Positions 54,460 to 63,973 of a stretch of 64,000 nucleotides of DNA are shown here, one piece after another. The translations under genes and the position numbers were made by a program. This DNA is from Crossaster papposus (lineage: Eukaryota > Echinodermata > Asteroidea > Velatida > Solasteridae), in NCBI GenBank assembly GCA_037893245.1, contig JBAIAA010000025.1, forward strand, positions 1,612,001 to 1,676,000, written 5' to 3'. Within the stretch, counting starts at the first letter, position 1. Each line of letters opens with the position of its first letter. The notes beneath the pieces were generated by a model. The model did not search any database. It was not told where the DNA came from and saw nothing but the letters and a program-made list of their open reading frames with translations.

Positions 54460-56039
54460 TACCTGGTGGATCCTGCCAGTAGTCATATGCTTGTCTTAAA
54501 GATTAAGCCATGCATGTCTAAGTAAAAGCTTTCACAAGCGAAACTGCGGATGGCTCATTAAATCGGTTATGGTTCCTGGGAGCGCATCCCCCATTATGGC
54601 TAACTGTGGTAATTATAGAGCTAATACATGCCAGCAAGCGCCGACATTCCGGGAGGCGTGCTTTTATTAGGAACAAGACCAACCCGGGCTCGTCCCGGCT
54701 CCGTTGGTGAACTCTTGATAACCTGGCCGATCGCACGGTCCTCGCACTGGCGACGGATCTTTCGAATGTCTGCCCTATCAACTTTCGATGGTACGTTATG
54801 AGCTTACCATGGTCGTAACGGGTAACGGAGAATAAGGGTTCGATCCCGGAAAGGGAGCTTGAGAAACGGTTACCACATCCAAGGAAGGCAGCAGGCGCGC
54901 ATATTACCCACTCCCGACACGGGGAGGTGATGACAAAAAATAGCAATACAGGACATACTCTTTCGAGGCCCTGTAATTGGAATGAGTACACTTTAAATCC
55001 TGTAACGAGGATCTATTGGAGGGCAAGTCTGGTGCCAGCAGCCGCGGTAATTCCAGCTCAAATAGCGTATATTAAAATTGCTGCAGTTAAAAAGCTCGTA
55101 GTTGGATCTTAGGCGCAGGCTGGCGGTCCGCCGCAAGGCGCGCCACTGCGCGCCTGGCCTTCTTCTCGGTCTCCCCGCCCGGTTCTCTTGACTGAGCTGA
55201 GCGCGGCCCAAACGTTTACTTTGACAGAATTGGAGTGTTCAAAGCAGGCCGACCGTCTGGACAGCAGAGCATGGAATAATGGAATAGGACCTCAGTTCTA
55301 TTGCGTTGGTTTTTTGAACTCGAAGTACTGATTAAGAGGGACTGACGGGGGCATTATTCGTACTGCGATGTGGGAGGTGAAATTCTTGGGTCGCCACAAG
55401 ACGACCGACTGCGAAAGCATTTGCCAAGAATGTTTTCATTATAAATCAAGAACGAAAGTTAGAGGTTCGAAGGAGATCAGATACCGCCCTAGTTTTAACC
55501 ATAAACGAAGCTGACTGGCGATCCGCCGGCGTTTCTCCAATGACGCGGCGGGCAGTCTGCGGGAAACCAAAGTCTTTAGGTTCCGGGGGAAGTATGGTTG
55601 CAAAGCTGAAACTTAAAGGAATGGACGGAAGGGCACCACCAGGAGTGGAGCCTGCGGCTTAATTTGACTCAACACGGGGAAACTCACCCGGATCTGACAC
55701 AGTGAGGATCGACAGATTGAGAGCTCTTTTTTTGATTCTGTGGGTGGTGGTGCATGGCCGTTCTTAGTTGGTGGAGCGATTTGTCTGGTTAATTCTGATA
55801 ACGAATGAGACTCTGGCTTGCTAAATAGTCATGCCGGCCGCCGCGCAGGGCGCTGACTGCTTAGAGGGACAAGTGGTGTTCAGCCACGCGAGATTGAGCA
55901 ATAACAGGTCTGTGATGCCATTGGATGTCCGGGACCGCACGCGCGCTACACTGAAGGGGTCAGCAGGTCCCGTCCCTTGGCCGGAAGGTCTGGGCAATCC
56001 GTTGAACACCCTTTGTGCTTGGGAGAGGGAGTTGCAATT
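54460..56039 (+). rRNA. 18S rRNA copy, 3'-truncated and mutated (likely pseudogene)
   Basis: Begins TACCTGGTGGATCCTGCCAG (canonical 18S has TTG at the third codon-like triplet) and follows the 18S order through GTGCCAGCAGCCGCGGTAA, GCAGTTAAAAAGCTCGTAG, GTGAAATTCTTGG and CAATAACAGGTCTGTGATGC. It carries changes at near-universal positions: AGCTCAAATAGCG for AGCTCCAATAGCG, ATTAAAATTGCTG for ATTAAAGTTGCTG, AATGGACGGAAGG for AATTGACGGAAGG, and an extra ATA-like insertion in GGACATACTCTTTCG. Similarity ends at GTTGCAATT near 56039, about 170 bases short of a full 18S. A fold-back element starts there. No 5.8S or 28S follows. It is an orphon, not a working rDNA unit. Confidence 0.9.
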
Positions 56040-56403
56040 GACCATTTGCGTGTGGAATTTGAATAATATCTGGTACACTGACTTGTTCACACAGCTTGGC
56101 ACAGTTTGACTTTAAATTATCCAGACCAAATACACTGTTGCTATATCACGTGATTCGGGGCAAGCTCTTGCATAGTTACGTTAGAGACGCTCAGCACCAA
56201 TACATTGTTCACAATGGTTGAGAATGGTACAAAGACACCAGACCATTCCAGAGCCGGGGGTTGCTAGCGTAAGGCTTGCCCCGAATCACGTGATATAGCA
56301 ACAGTGTCTTTGGTCTGGAGAATTTAAATGTAAACTGTGCCAAGCTGTGTGAACAAGTCAGTGTACCAGATATTATTCAAATTCCACACGCAATAGTCAA
56401 TTG
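56035..56403. mobile_element. 369-bp fold-back element at the 18S truncation point
   Basis: Arms 56035-56166 and 56274-56403 are long, nearly exact inverted repeats. TGTGGAATTTGAATAATATC on the left faces GATATTATTCAAATTCCACA on the right, and GCTATATCACGTGATTCGGG faces CCCGAATCACGTGATATAGC. CAATTG stands at both extremes. The loop is ~107 bp. 18S similarity does not resume on the far side, so the break is not a simple clean insertion. Confidence 0.88.
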
Positions 56404-56967
56404 TCTCTCTAATTTTAACTTTGGGAGGCACCGATTTTTTTTTTATACGGACGCACCAATGGGCTCCATCGGGAGGCGTTTTATGTTGGGGGTAATGAAC
56501 TGTGTTTGGGGGCACAAATCTTTTTCTTACGGTCTGAACAGATGGATAGAAGGTCCCTGGACACTTATACCAAAGATTTAAACGTTCTGGCTATTTAATG
56601 TTCCATTGCAAGCATGTAAACATGAAATCAGTATTGCCCTGCAATTCAAGCACTACATGTATCTTGAAAGGATGGTCTACCCTCTGAATGACCTCTTGGG
56701 TTAGAAATGTTTTTCCAGTCTATTGAGCATGGTCTCGGGTTAGGAGGGGGACACCTATTTTACATGTACAATGCATTTTTAGCGGTGGTACCAAAAGTGT
56801 AACCCGTCCTCCCACGTGGCATGGTCAATAACAGGGATTTTGGCGGCCATTTTGAAAATACGCCCTCACGGCCACGGCCACACCCACCAGTAGGGAATTT
56901 GCAAACAACCTGATTTGAATAGCTCTATGGTCAAGGTTTCCGAAAAAAGTTGTCTGGAAAAATACCC
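56404..56967. other. No gene seen
   Basis: Non-coding DNA after the fold-back element. The stretch 56819-56967 belongs to the flank of the G-tract repeat family (compare reverse complement of 53606-53690). Confidence 0.35.
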
Positions 56968-57012
56968 CGGGGGGGGGGGGGGGGGGGAGGGGGTTCTGGT
57001 AGCCCATGGACT
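56968..57012 (+). repeat. Poly-G tract with interspersed tag
   Basis: A ~25-bp G-run followed by TTCTGGTAGCCCATGGACT, exactly the tag at 6848-6866. The upstream flank CCGAAAAAAGTTGTCTGGAA is the mirrored counterpart of the flank beyond the C-run at 53607-53632. Confidence 0.7.
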
Positions 57013-57829
57013 AACACGTTTCATTTGATCCACTTCCATTGAGAAATACTTTGAGAAACGTAATTATTATCAATTAGTATCAATTGTTTATAATGACTAT
57101 TTTGTGGGGTGAAAAACGAGTTATCTCAAACAATATTTTAAAAGATTTTTAAATACTATACCATACAAACTGTTTAAAAAACGTGAGCAAAGGTGCGATA
57201 TTTTAATATTAATCACATGAATATCAATTTTATTGAAACAGTTGAATGGCTGTGACCATGCTATTTGGAAAGTATAGTGGTAGAAACATTACTGGTTATG
57301 AATTTATAAATGTATATTATTCAACCTCCTATAGTTAAAATCGTCTAATAAACATGACCGTTTTAAAACTATACATGTAATTTTTGGAGCAATGCAACTG
57401 AAATCCAAAACCATTTCAGTTTTGTTAAAATGATCTTTTTTTCAGATAACATTTCAGTACAATGAATTTATTGAAATTGTGAACAAAGTTTCGAATATTG
57501 TATTTGTAAATTGTTTTGATGAATTTTGAAATTTGATTCAGTACCCGATTAAAATGTTTTTAGAATGAATAAAATTAAAAAATAATGTGTATGTACGTTC
57601 CTTTAATGTACTGATTTTTGTATAAAAAAATAATCACTTTATTCAATATGCGTTTATTTTTTGTATCAAACAGTCCAACGGTTGACTGTCCTGGAAACGT
57701 GTACAAAACCAGTGGTAGCTGTGGTAAAAGGGGTAAACAAAAGAGGGACAACAAGTGTTCTCGATTTACACCATAATGAGGGTGTTTTTCTATTTTTTGT
57801 TTTCACAAAGTAACCCAATGTATGATTGC
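57013..57829. other. AT-rich DNA; no gene seen
   Basis: Strongly AT-rich with many short homopolymers. No domain, terminus or RNA gene is recognised. Confidence 0.4.
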
Positions 57830-58135
57830 TTATACACAACTCCGAATCTCCCTTCTTTTCGTTTTCACAAACTGATACCATTGTTTGTATGCGCGCACAA
57901 AACCCCAAATCCCCACCTTTTCGTTTTCACGAACTGACACCAATGTTTGTGTGCGCGCACGTACCCCGAATCTCACTCCTTTTCGTTTTCACGAACTGAC
58001 ACCAATGTTTGTGTGCGCGCATACTTGTACAACCCTAAATCCCCACCTTTTCATTTTTACGAACTGACACCAATGTTATGTGCGCGCACATATCTCAGAA
58101 TCTTCACTTTTTCGTTTTCACAAACTGACACACTT
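57830..58135 (+). repeat. ~62-bp minisatellite, five units
   Basis: CGTTTTCAC or a near variant occurs at 57860, 57922, 57984, 58052 and 58113, in units containing GAACTGACACCAATGTTTGT and GTGCGCGCAC. Spacing is 62, 62, 68 and 61 bp. The alternating purine-pyrimidine GTGCGCGCAC block is a potential Z-DNA-prone site in each unit. The overlapping short frames are repeat artefacts. Confidence 0.85.
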
Positions 58136-59150
58136 CTTTTACATTAAATAACTTCGAAAATCAGCATTATTGTATCTAAAGAAAAGCACATCTGGCAAGT
58201 CTAGAGATAACATTCCCCCGTGAATTAATAACAATGTAAATAAGGGAATATTACGAGGAGACAAAGTATCTCAAACTTTAAAATGTGTTTATCTACAAAG
58301 ATTATACGCACCGCGGGGACATTTGTGTTACTTCGTGGTGTCGGTGACGAATTGTTTTAAATATGTTTATGTTGACTATAATACCCTCCACATTCTCATT
58401 GCTGTGCTAATATTGCGTAGCACACATGATCAATGTTGTAATACTTAATATTCAATAGATTAAGTAATTTCAATATTTTTATCAAAATGTGGCCACAAGA
58501 ATGGATGTAAGTAACGGGTTACAAAGAACTATGTTCACGTTTGAATTGTTGTACCTCGTTCGTTTAATAAAAGTGCTCTGGGCTGCCGTCTTGTATGATT
58601 AAACCAATTATTTACAGTAGATGACATTTTCATTTTGTTCTAGTTTCTCTAGTACTAGGTTATCTTGTTCAACACAATCAAATGTTTTACTGAGTTCTAT
58701 AGGCCTAAACACACTACCTGTAAATTCTCCATTTTCAATGGCCTTAAAAGACTAGTTTGTTAGGCCGTACACGGTGCTTTCAGTTGGCAACTAGAAATTA
58801 AATTGTTTTCATCGAGGTATTATACTGATGAGTGCACCTATCCTACGGAGCCCCTAAAGGGACATATGACGAATACAAATCACCGTGACGAAATGGATGT
58901 GAAAGAACCACCATCTTTTGCAACCTTTGAGGCTACCTCGTAATACTTAATGACACTTTTAACTGTATCAATGAATTTTCTGACCCTAAAGCATAATTGT
59001 TAAACTAAATAATGGCATCTCTATTGGGAATAGTAACTCACATTTGGTCATTTTTGGGATTTTGTTGCCATTTTTGACGTCTTCTTGGACTTTTAGGTTT
59101 CTTGACTACAGAGACATTTTTTAACTTTTCTTAATGAACAACCAAGGGAT
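58136..59150. other. No gene seen
   Basis: AT-rich non-coding DNA up to the left terminal repeat of the second DIRS-order element. No paired termini or RNA genes were recognised. Confidence 0.4.
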
Positions 59151-59177
59151 AGACATCAAATGTATTTTCGTTGGGTC
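59151..59177 (+). repeat. Terminal direct repeat A1 of the second DIRS-order element
   Basis: Contains AATGTATTTTCGTTGGGTC, identical over this stretch to the last bases of the window. The full length of the repeat cannot be seen because the second copy is truncated by the window edge. Confidence 0.75.
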
Positions 59178-59328
59178 AAGCCTGAGCGCGTTATTTGAAT
59201 AGGTATGAAAGAGGCTATGAGCAGCATGCAGTGCGTGGAAGCAGGGCGTTGGCACTGACCGATTTCACTGCAAGCGACACAGACGTGTTATTTTATTTGC
59301 TCCAGCCTCCGCTACTCCAAACAGCGAC

Positions 59329-60103
59329 ATGTCCGAATCCGAAGGCGGTTCAGCAAGGCAAAACCCCACGAACGAAGCTTCATTACCCCTTAAAGCTAAA
59401 GGGGATACCATAAAGACAGCATTGGCCGAATTCAACGGGTATTTCTACTCTTCACTTACAAAACTGAAGCAAGAAACTGAAAAAAGACAACAGACCACTT
59501 CGGAGAAATTGCAGCAGTACAACGTGCAGCGGACTTAACCTTTCGCTTTAAAGGTAACAAGTCTCAGTTTGAATTCAACGCATGGGTGCTTGAGAACTTA
59601 GAAGGAGCTATCTCCCTTCTGGATGAAGACGATACCGTAAACGCAAGTTCTTCTACTACGGAGGCCATCATAAGCCTAAAGAAACATAATAAACTAATTA
59701 GAATTGCAGACAAGAGCGACGCAGGTTAGTAGTATCCGTTGATGATATTGAGAATTCAGAAGACACGATATGGCAAAGGCAGTAATTGCATACTTGCATA
59801 TCAGGTTTATAATAATATTGGAAGCAACACGGGTTTCCATCCTACCTCGGACGCAGGTAGACAATAGTGGTACAATTCCATTCTTTTATGCACAATAATA
59901 ATTGTTGAAAGCATGCCCAACAATCAACGACTGCGTAACTCAAATTCCGAGATTATTACATAACAATGAAAGAGATATTTAAAGTATGCGTGAAATATGC
60001 ACCATTTCTTTCTCCTCAACGGTTGATTCTTTAGGTTGGTGGACCGCTGTAGACGAGTATCTCAGCGATGAACTCGCCAGTGACTCAGATGACGAGCACC
60101 ATA
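59329..60103 (+). pseudogene. DIRS-order gag with an intron-like insertion
   Basis: ATG at 59329 opens MSESEGGSARQNPTNEASLP and a coiled-coil-like KLKQETEKRQQTTSEKLQQ. After a frame change near 59510, LTFRFKGNKSQFEFNAWVLE and KLIRIADKSDAG follow, parallel to FQFNSEVLD and KLIRLADNSEG of the first element. A 310-bp segment (59725-60034) then interrupts, and gag resumes with WWTAVDEYLSDELASDSDDE. The frame is cut at 60103, where it jumps into RT sequence at AGCACCATAT, also present at the RT copy near 60899. The zinc knuckle is lost in that deletion. Confidence 0.72.
59725..60034 (+). other. Intron-like GT...AG segment in gag
   Basis: GCAG/GTTAGT at the left and a pyrimidine-rich TTCTTTCTCCTCAACGG stretch ending TTCTTTAG/G at the right. 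Flanking codons join in frame to give DAG-WWT, matching the uninterrupted EGGWQT of the first element. The segment contains stops and no gag similarity. It is most simply a spliceosomal intron of 310 bp, or less likely a small insertion that happens to respect splice rules. Confidence 0.65.
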
Positions 60104-60840
60104 TTGTTTTTACAAAGTGCCTAATTATATAAGACCCCTTGTAAAGTACTGGCGACATCAAGGGTATTCTATCGTACCATATCTTGATGATGGATGGGTA
60201 AGGGCTAGTTCCACAGAGCTTTGCGGTAAGATTTCTCAGAATGTAAAAGCGGACCTTTTATCCGCGGTTCTTGTTCCGTGTGAACCCCTACCCCAAAACT
60301 ACCGTGGCTGGGATTAATATAGAACGCAGCCGAACCTTTTCTTATGGTAACATACAGACGAATTGAAGATTTATTGCATACCATTATTGAAGTAAAACAA
60401 CGGTTACCCCTAGTGTGTGCATCTGTTACAGGCAAGGTCATTTGGAACCGTTTCCCAACTCAAAACGAGGTTTCTACATTTAGAAATAGAAAAAAGAGTA
60501 CACTGGGATCATCAATATAAACTGAAATGTGACAGTGAAGTGATAGAAGAGCTTGTGTTTTGGAGATCAGAAGTAGTAAAATTAAACAAACGTGTGTTAT
60601 TTGAATATTCTATCCCACAGGTCATGGTTTATACAGACGCAAGCCATGTGGGCTGCGGTGCTTGGATGTCTGGGTATTCCGGTGAAATGGTTTCCCAGAG
60701 GAACTGGGATGAGGACGAACAAAAGAAAAGCTCCACATGGAGAGAAACAAAGGTAGTTTACATATCCTTGTAAGCTTTTGCGCCAAAACTACACGGTAAA
60801 GTTGTGAAGTATTTCACTGATAACAAGGGAATATTATCGC
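60098..60840 (+). pseudogene. DIRS-order RT-RNase H, duplicated block copy 1
   Basis: Gives YWRHQGYSIVPYLDDGWVRA with the catalytic YLDDG, then NVKADLLSAVLV, and in another frame QVMVYTDASHVGCGAWMSGY and KKSSTWRETK of RNase H. It ends at CTGATAACAAGGGA near 60822. Sequence at 60840-60900 then steps back to an earlier RT motif (LVLPFGLSSAPYVFTK), the start of copy 2. Confidence 0.75.
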
Positions 60841-61876
60841 CTTCAGGTAACCATACCATATACTATTCATTTTTAGTATTACCATTTGGACTATCGTCAG
60901 CACCATATGTGTTTACAAAGTGCCTATAAGACCCCTTGTATAAAGCACTGGCGACATCAAGGGTATTCTATCGTACTATATCTTGATGATGAACGGGTAA
61001 GGGCTAGTTCCAAAGAGCTTTGCGGTAATATTTCTCGGAATGTAAAAGCGGACCTTTTATCCGCGGGTCTTGTCCCAAATATAGAAAAATATGTGTGGAC
61101 CCCTACCCAAAAACTACCGTGGCTGGGATTAATATGGAACGCAGCCGAGCCTTCTCTTATGGTAACAGACAGATGGATTGAAGAATTATTGCATACCATT
61201 ATTGAAGTCCAACAACGGTTACCCCTAGTGTGTGGACGAAAACTAGCATATGTTACAGGCAAGGTCATTTGGAACCGTTTCCCAACTCAAAACGAGGTTT
61301 CTACATTTAGAAATAAAAAAGAAAAGAAAAGTACACTGGGATCATCAATATAAACTGAAAGGTGGCAGTAAAGTGAAAGAAGAGCTTGTATTTTGGAGAT
61401 CAGAAGTAGTAAATTAAACAAACGTGTGTTATTTGAATATTCTATCCAACAGATCATGTTTTATACAGACGCAAGCCATGTGGGCTGCGGTGATGGAAAT
61501 ATCCGGGTATTCCGGTGAAATGGTTTCCCAGAGGAACTGGGATGAGGACGAACAAAAGAAAAGCTCCACATGGAGAGAAACAAAGGCAGTGTACATATCC
61601 TTGCAAGCTTTTGCGCCAAAACTACACGGTAAAGTTGTGAAGTATTTCACTGATAACAAGGGAGTATTATCGGTAATAAGCAAAGTTAGCATGGTAGAAG
61701 AGCTCTTAACATTGAGCTTGGATATATATAAGTTCTTTGAAGAACATTCAGTTGAACTTGAAGTGGAATGGATCCCTAGGAAAATGAACATTCGAGCCGA
61801 TGAAATTAGCCGGGAGGTACTGATTTTGATGATTGGGGAGTATCCACATAATTTTTTAGATTTATCGACAACATAA
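60841..61876 (+). pseudogene. DIRS-order RT-RNase H, duplicated block copy 2
   Basis: LPFGLSSAPYVFTK near 60880 precedes the palm. The catalytic box is altered to YLDDERVRA (glycine lost). KYVWTPTQKLPWLGLIWNA follows, then KLAYVTGKVIWN, TDASHVGCGDG and STWRETKAVYISLQAF, FTDNKGVLSVIS and EVEWIPRKMNIRADEISR. It parallels copy 1 at an offset of about 797 bp and is longer at the right end. Multiple frameshifts are present. Confidence 0.75.
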
Positions 61877-62241
61877 TGGAGACCCTACACAGTAGATCGC
61901 TTTGCAGACGAAGAAAACAGAAAACTGACCAAGTGAACACATTCTCATGCGATTGGAGTGGTGAGAACAATTGGTTGGTTATCCCGACTTACCTTGTCGG
62001 CGAAGTCCTAAGACACGTAAAAGCATGTCAAGCCACAGGAACGTTGGTCATCCCTGAGTGGCATTCTGCGGCATTCTGGCCGATACTCTTCTCTCAGCAT
62101 AGTTCCTTCAAATCACTGGTCAGAAATGTAGTAAAGTTTCCAGACCCAACAGGCATTTTTACTCAAGGAAGAAACAAGAAGTCAATTTTTGGATCCCCCC
62201 AGTTAAAGTGCGGAGTAATTTGCTTGAAGTTTGTTGCTTGA
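61876..62241 (+). pseudogene. DIRS-order RT-RNase H C-terminal block
   Basis: VDRFADEENRKLTK-like sequence in a neighbouring frame is followed in this frame by CDWSGENNWLVIPTYLVGEV, LRHVKACQATGTLVIPEWHS and AAFWPILFS. It corresponds to the NNWLVPPISLI and GTLVVPHWPSSPFW block of the first element. Confidence 0.7.
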
Positions 62242-62261
62242 CAACTTGAAACTCACACAAT

Positions 62262-62320
62262 TTTCACCGCATGGTAACGAAAGACCGCATGGTTATGAAG
62301 CCGCATGGCGAGAATGATAT
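62262..62320 (+). repeat. Short CCGCATGG repeats between RT-RNase H and recombinase
   Basis: CCGCATGGTAACGAAAGA, CCGCATGGTTATGAAG and CCGCATGGCGAGAATGA follow each other at 62269-62318. They occupy the same inter-ORF position as the GCCGAG minisatellite of the first element, with a different core. Confidence 0.6.
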
Positions 62321-62394
62321 TATGAGCTAACGTTTTATACGATATCAGCTGGAATATAATATTCATAAATTATCGTATACACAGATTCACCAAT

Positions 62395-63348
62395 GAGGAG
62401 TATAAGGTGACTTTGGCCGAGGTCCTGAAAGACTATAGGGCACCTAACGCGGCACAAAAGTATGAGAAAGTCTTTTCTGCGTGGGTAAAATGGTGTGAAC
62501 AACAAGAGGTAACTTCCATATACCTGCAGAGGTAGACAGCATTACTCGCTATTTCATATACCTCTTCTAGGATTGAAACGGCATTTTATAGTATCAAATG
62601 GCGTCACGACTGCCTACCAAACCTTTCACAAAATCCTTGTGACAGTAAGTTCCTACATAATGTGCTTCAAGGCATTAAGAGAAGGTTAGCTAAACCCATA
62701 ATTAAAAAAGGAACAGGTCACTCCAGAAATGCTGAAAGCGATCGTTGAACAAATTAGAAACACGGAAAACCTCCTGGATATTCGGTTATGTACTATGTTA
62801 CTCCTATCATATTCAGCATTCTTACGACATATCGAATTAATCGAAATACGTAGATGTCATATAAAGCTATACAATTCTCATCTTGAAATATTCACAGTTA
62901 AGAGTAAGACAGATAATAGACAAGGAGTTTGGGTACTGGTGGCAGCAACAACTCGCCTACATGTCCAGTTAGTATGTTAAGGAAATACCTTACACTAGTA
63001 CAAATAGAGTTTAAAGATGAAACAGGAGAAAGTTTTCTCTTCCGACCCGTAAGTTATTGTAAATCTACCAACAGTCACAAATTAAGGTCGTCAGACAAGC
63101 ATCTATCATATTCCAGGTGCCTTGGAATGTTCAAATCTGCATTGGTAACAGTAGGCTTAAATCCCAAACTATTTGGACTGCATAGTCTAAGAGCAGGGGG
63201 AGCATCCACAGCAGCCGCTATGGGAGTGCCAGATAGGCTCTTTAAGAAACATGGGCGTTGGCGTTCTGAAACCGCCAAGGATGGATACGTTAAAGATACC
63301 ATGGAAGTAAGGCTCTGTTTCCCAAAATTTAAGGAATATAAAGAATAA
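62395..63348 (+). pseudogene. DIRS-order tyrosine recombinase, frameshifted
   Basis: The N-terminal core-binding region is readable only in pieces (VFSAWVKWCEQQEV near 62470). The frame 62729-62980 gives YSAFLRHIELIEI with the first catalytic Arg and TVKSKTDNRQGVW with the Lys. After a shift near 62945 the frame to 63348 gives LFGLHSLRAGGAST (His and Arg), KKHGRWRSETAKDGYV with His and the Tyr nucleophile. All catalytic positions are therefore present but split by at least one frameshift, with further stops upstream. Confidence 0.8.
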
Positions 63349-63973
63349 CAACATAATTAACTATGAAACAATTAGAGATCAAAGGTTAAGAACTCAAGGT
63401 TAACAGTAATTATGATGTAGAAACATACTGAGAGAAGATTATTGTAAGTAATAACTAGAGTTTAAAATAATGGAATTTAGATAAAGAAATGAACCAATTA
63501 GAGATCAAAGAAGGTTAACATCAATCACGATATGGAAACAAAACTGAGAGAATATTATCGTAAATAATAACTAGAGATTAAAATAATGTATTTAAGATTA
63601 AGAAATGGAAGATCCCTGTTGGGAAGCAACTAAAGTAATTACAATTAAGAGGTTGAAACTTGGATGATATCAAATAGTGAAGAAGTTTCTTATGAATCAC
63701 TTATAGAGATATTGTACCTAAGCAATATTGTGATAGGCAAGAACAGGAAAAAACTTCCGGTGCTAAAGTGTGATCATAAATCAATTTTACAGAGTACACT
63801 TCCCGTTCTTTAATTCCTGAGATATTTGAGGAGCACGTTGATATGTCCAACGCTTGCATCGAAGCTCGGTGTTCCCCAAACGTAATGTCATTTATAAAAT
63901 GTATTCTCTTTCAGGTGAAATAATTAGGAAGGCGGCAATGAAAATAATTTATTATCGTTTTAGCAGACGAATT
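63349..63973. repeat. 3' non-coding part of the second DIRS-order element
   Basis: Contains an internal approximate duplication: AATTAGAGATCAAAG with GGTTAA occurs at 63369 and 63499, followed in each case by ATGGAAACA/ATGTAGAAACA, ACTGAGAGA and TAATAACTAGAG, about 130 bp apart. In a split-direct-repeat element this region holds the B1 repeat. Its partner lies outside the window. Confidence 0.55.

Noticed and set aside
53989..54525. Arg/Pro/Gly-rich open frames on both strands in the GC-rich region
   Set aside because: They follow from extreme GC content and the GA run of the rDNA spacer; overlapping frames on both strands are open at once.
54839..54852. GGTTCGATCCCGG resembling a tRNA T-arm
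   Set aside because: It lies in the 18S sequence at the expected conserved position; no tRNA cloverleaf surrounds it. No convincing tRNA gene was found anywhere in the window.
54518..56109. Several 60-157-codon frames across the 18S copy
   Set aside because: The DNA is rRNA-derived; these frames are chance openings.
57885..58147. Open frames with CARTxxN-type repeats
   Set aside because: Translation of the 62-bp minisatellite; frames change between units, so there is no selection for coding.
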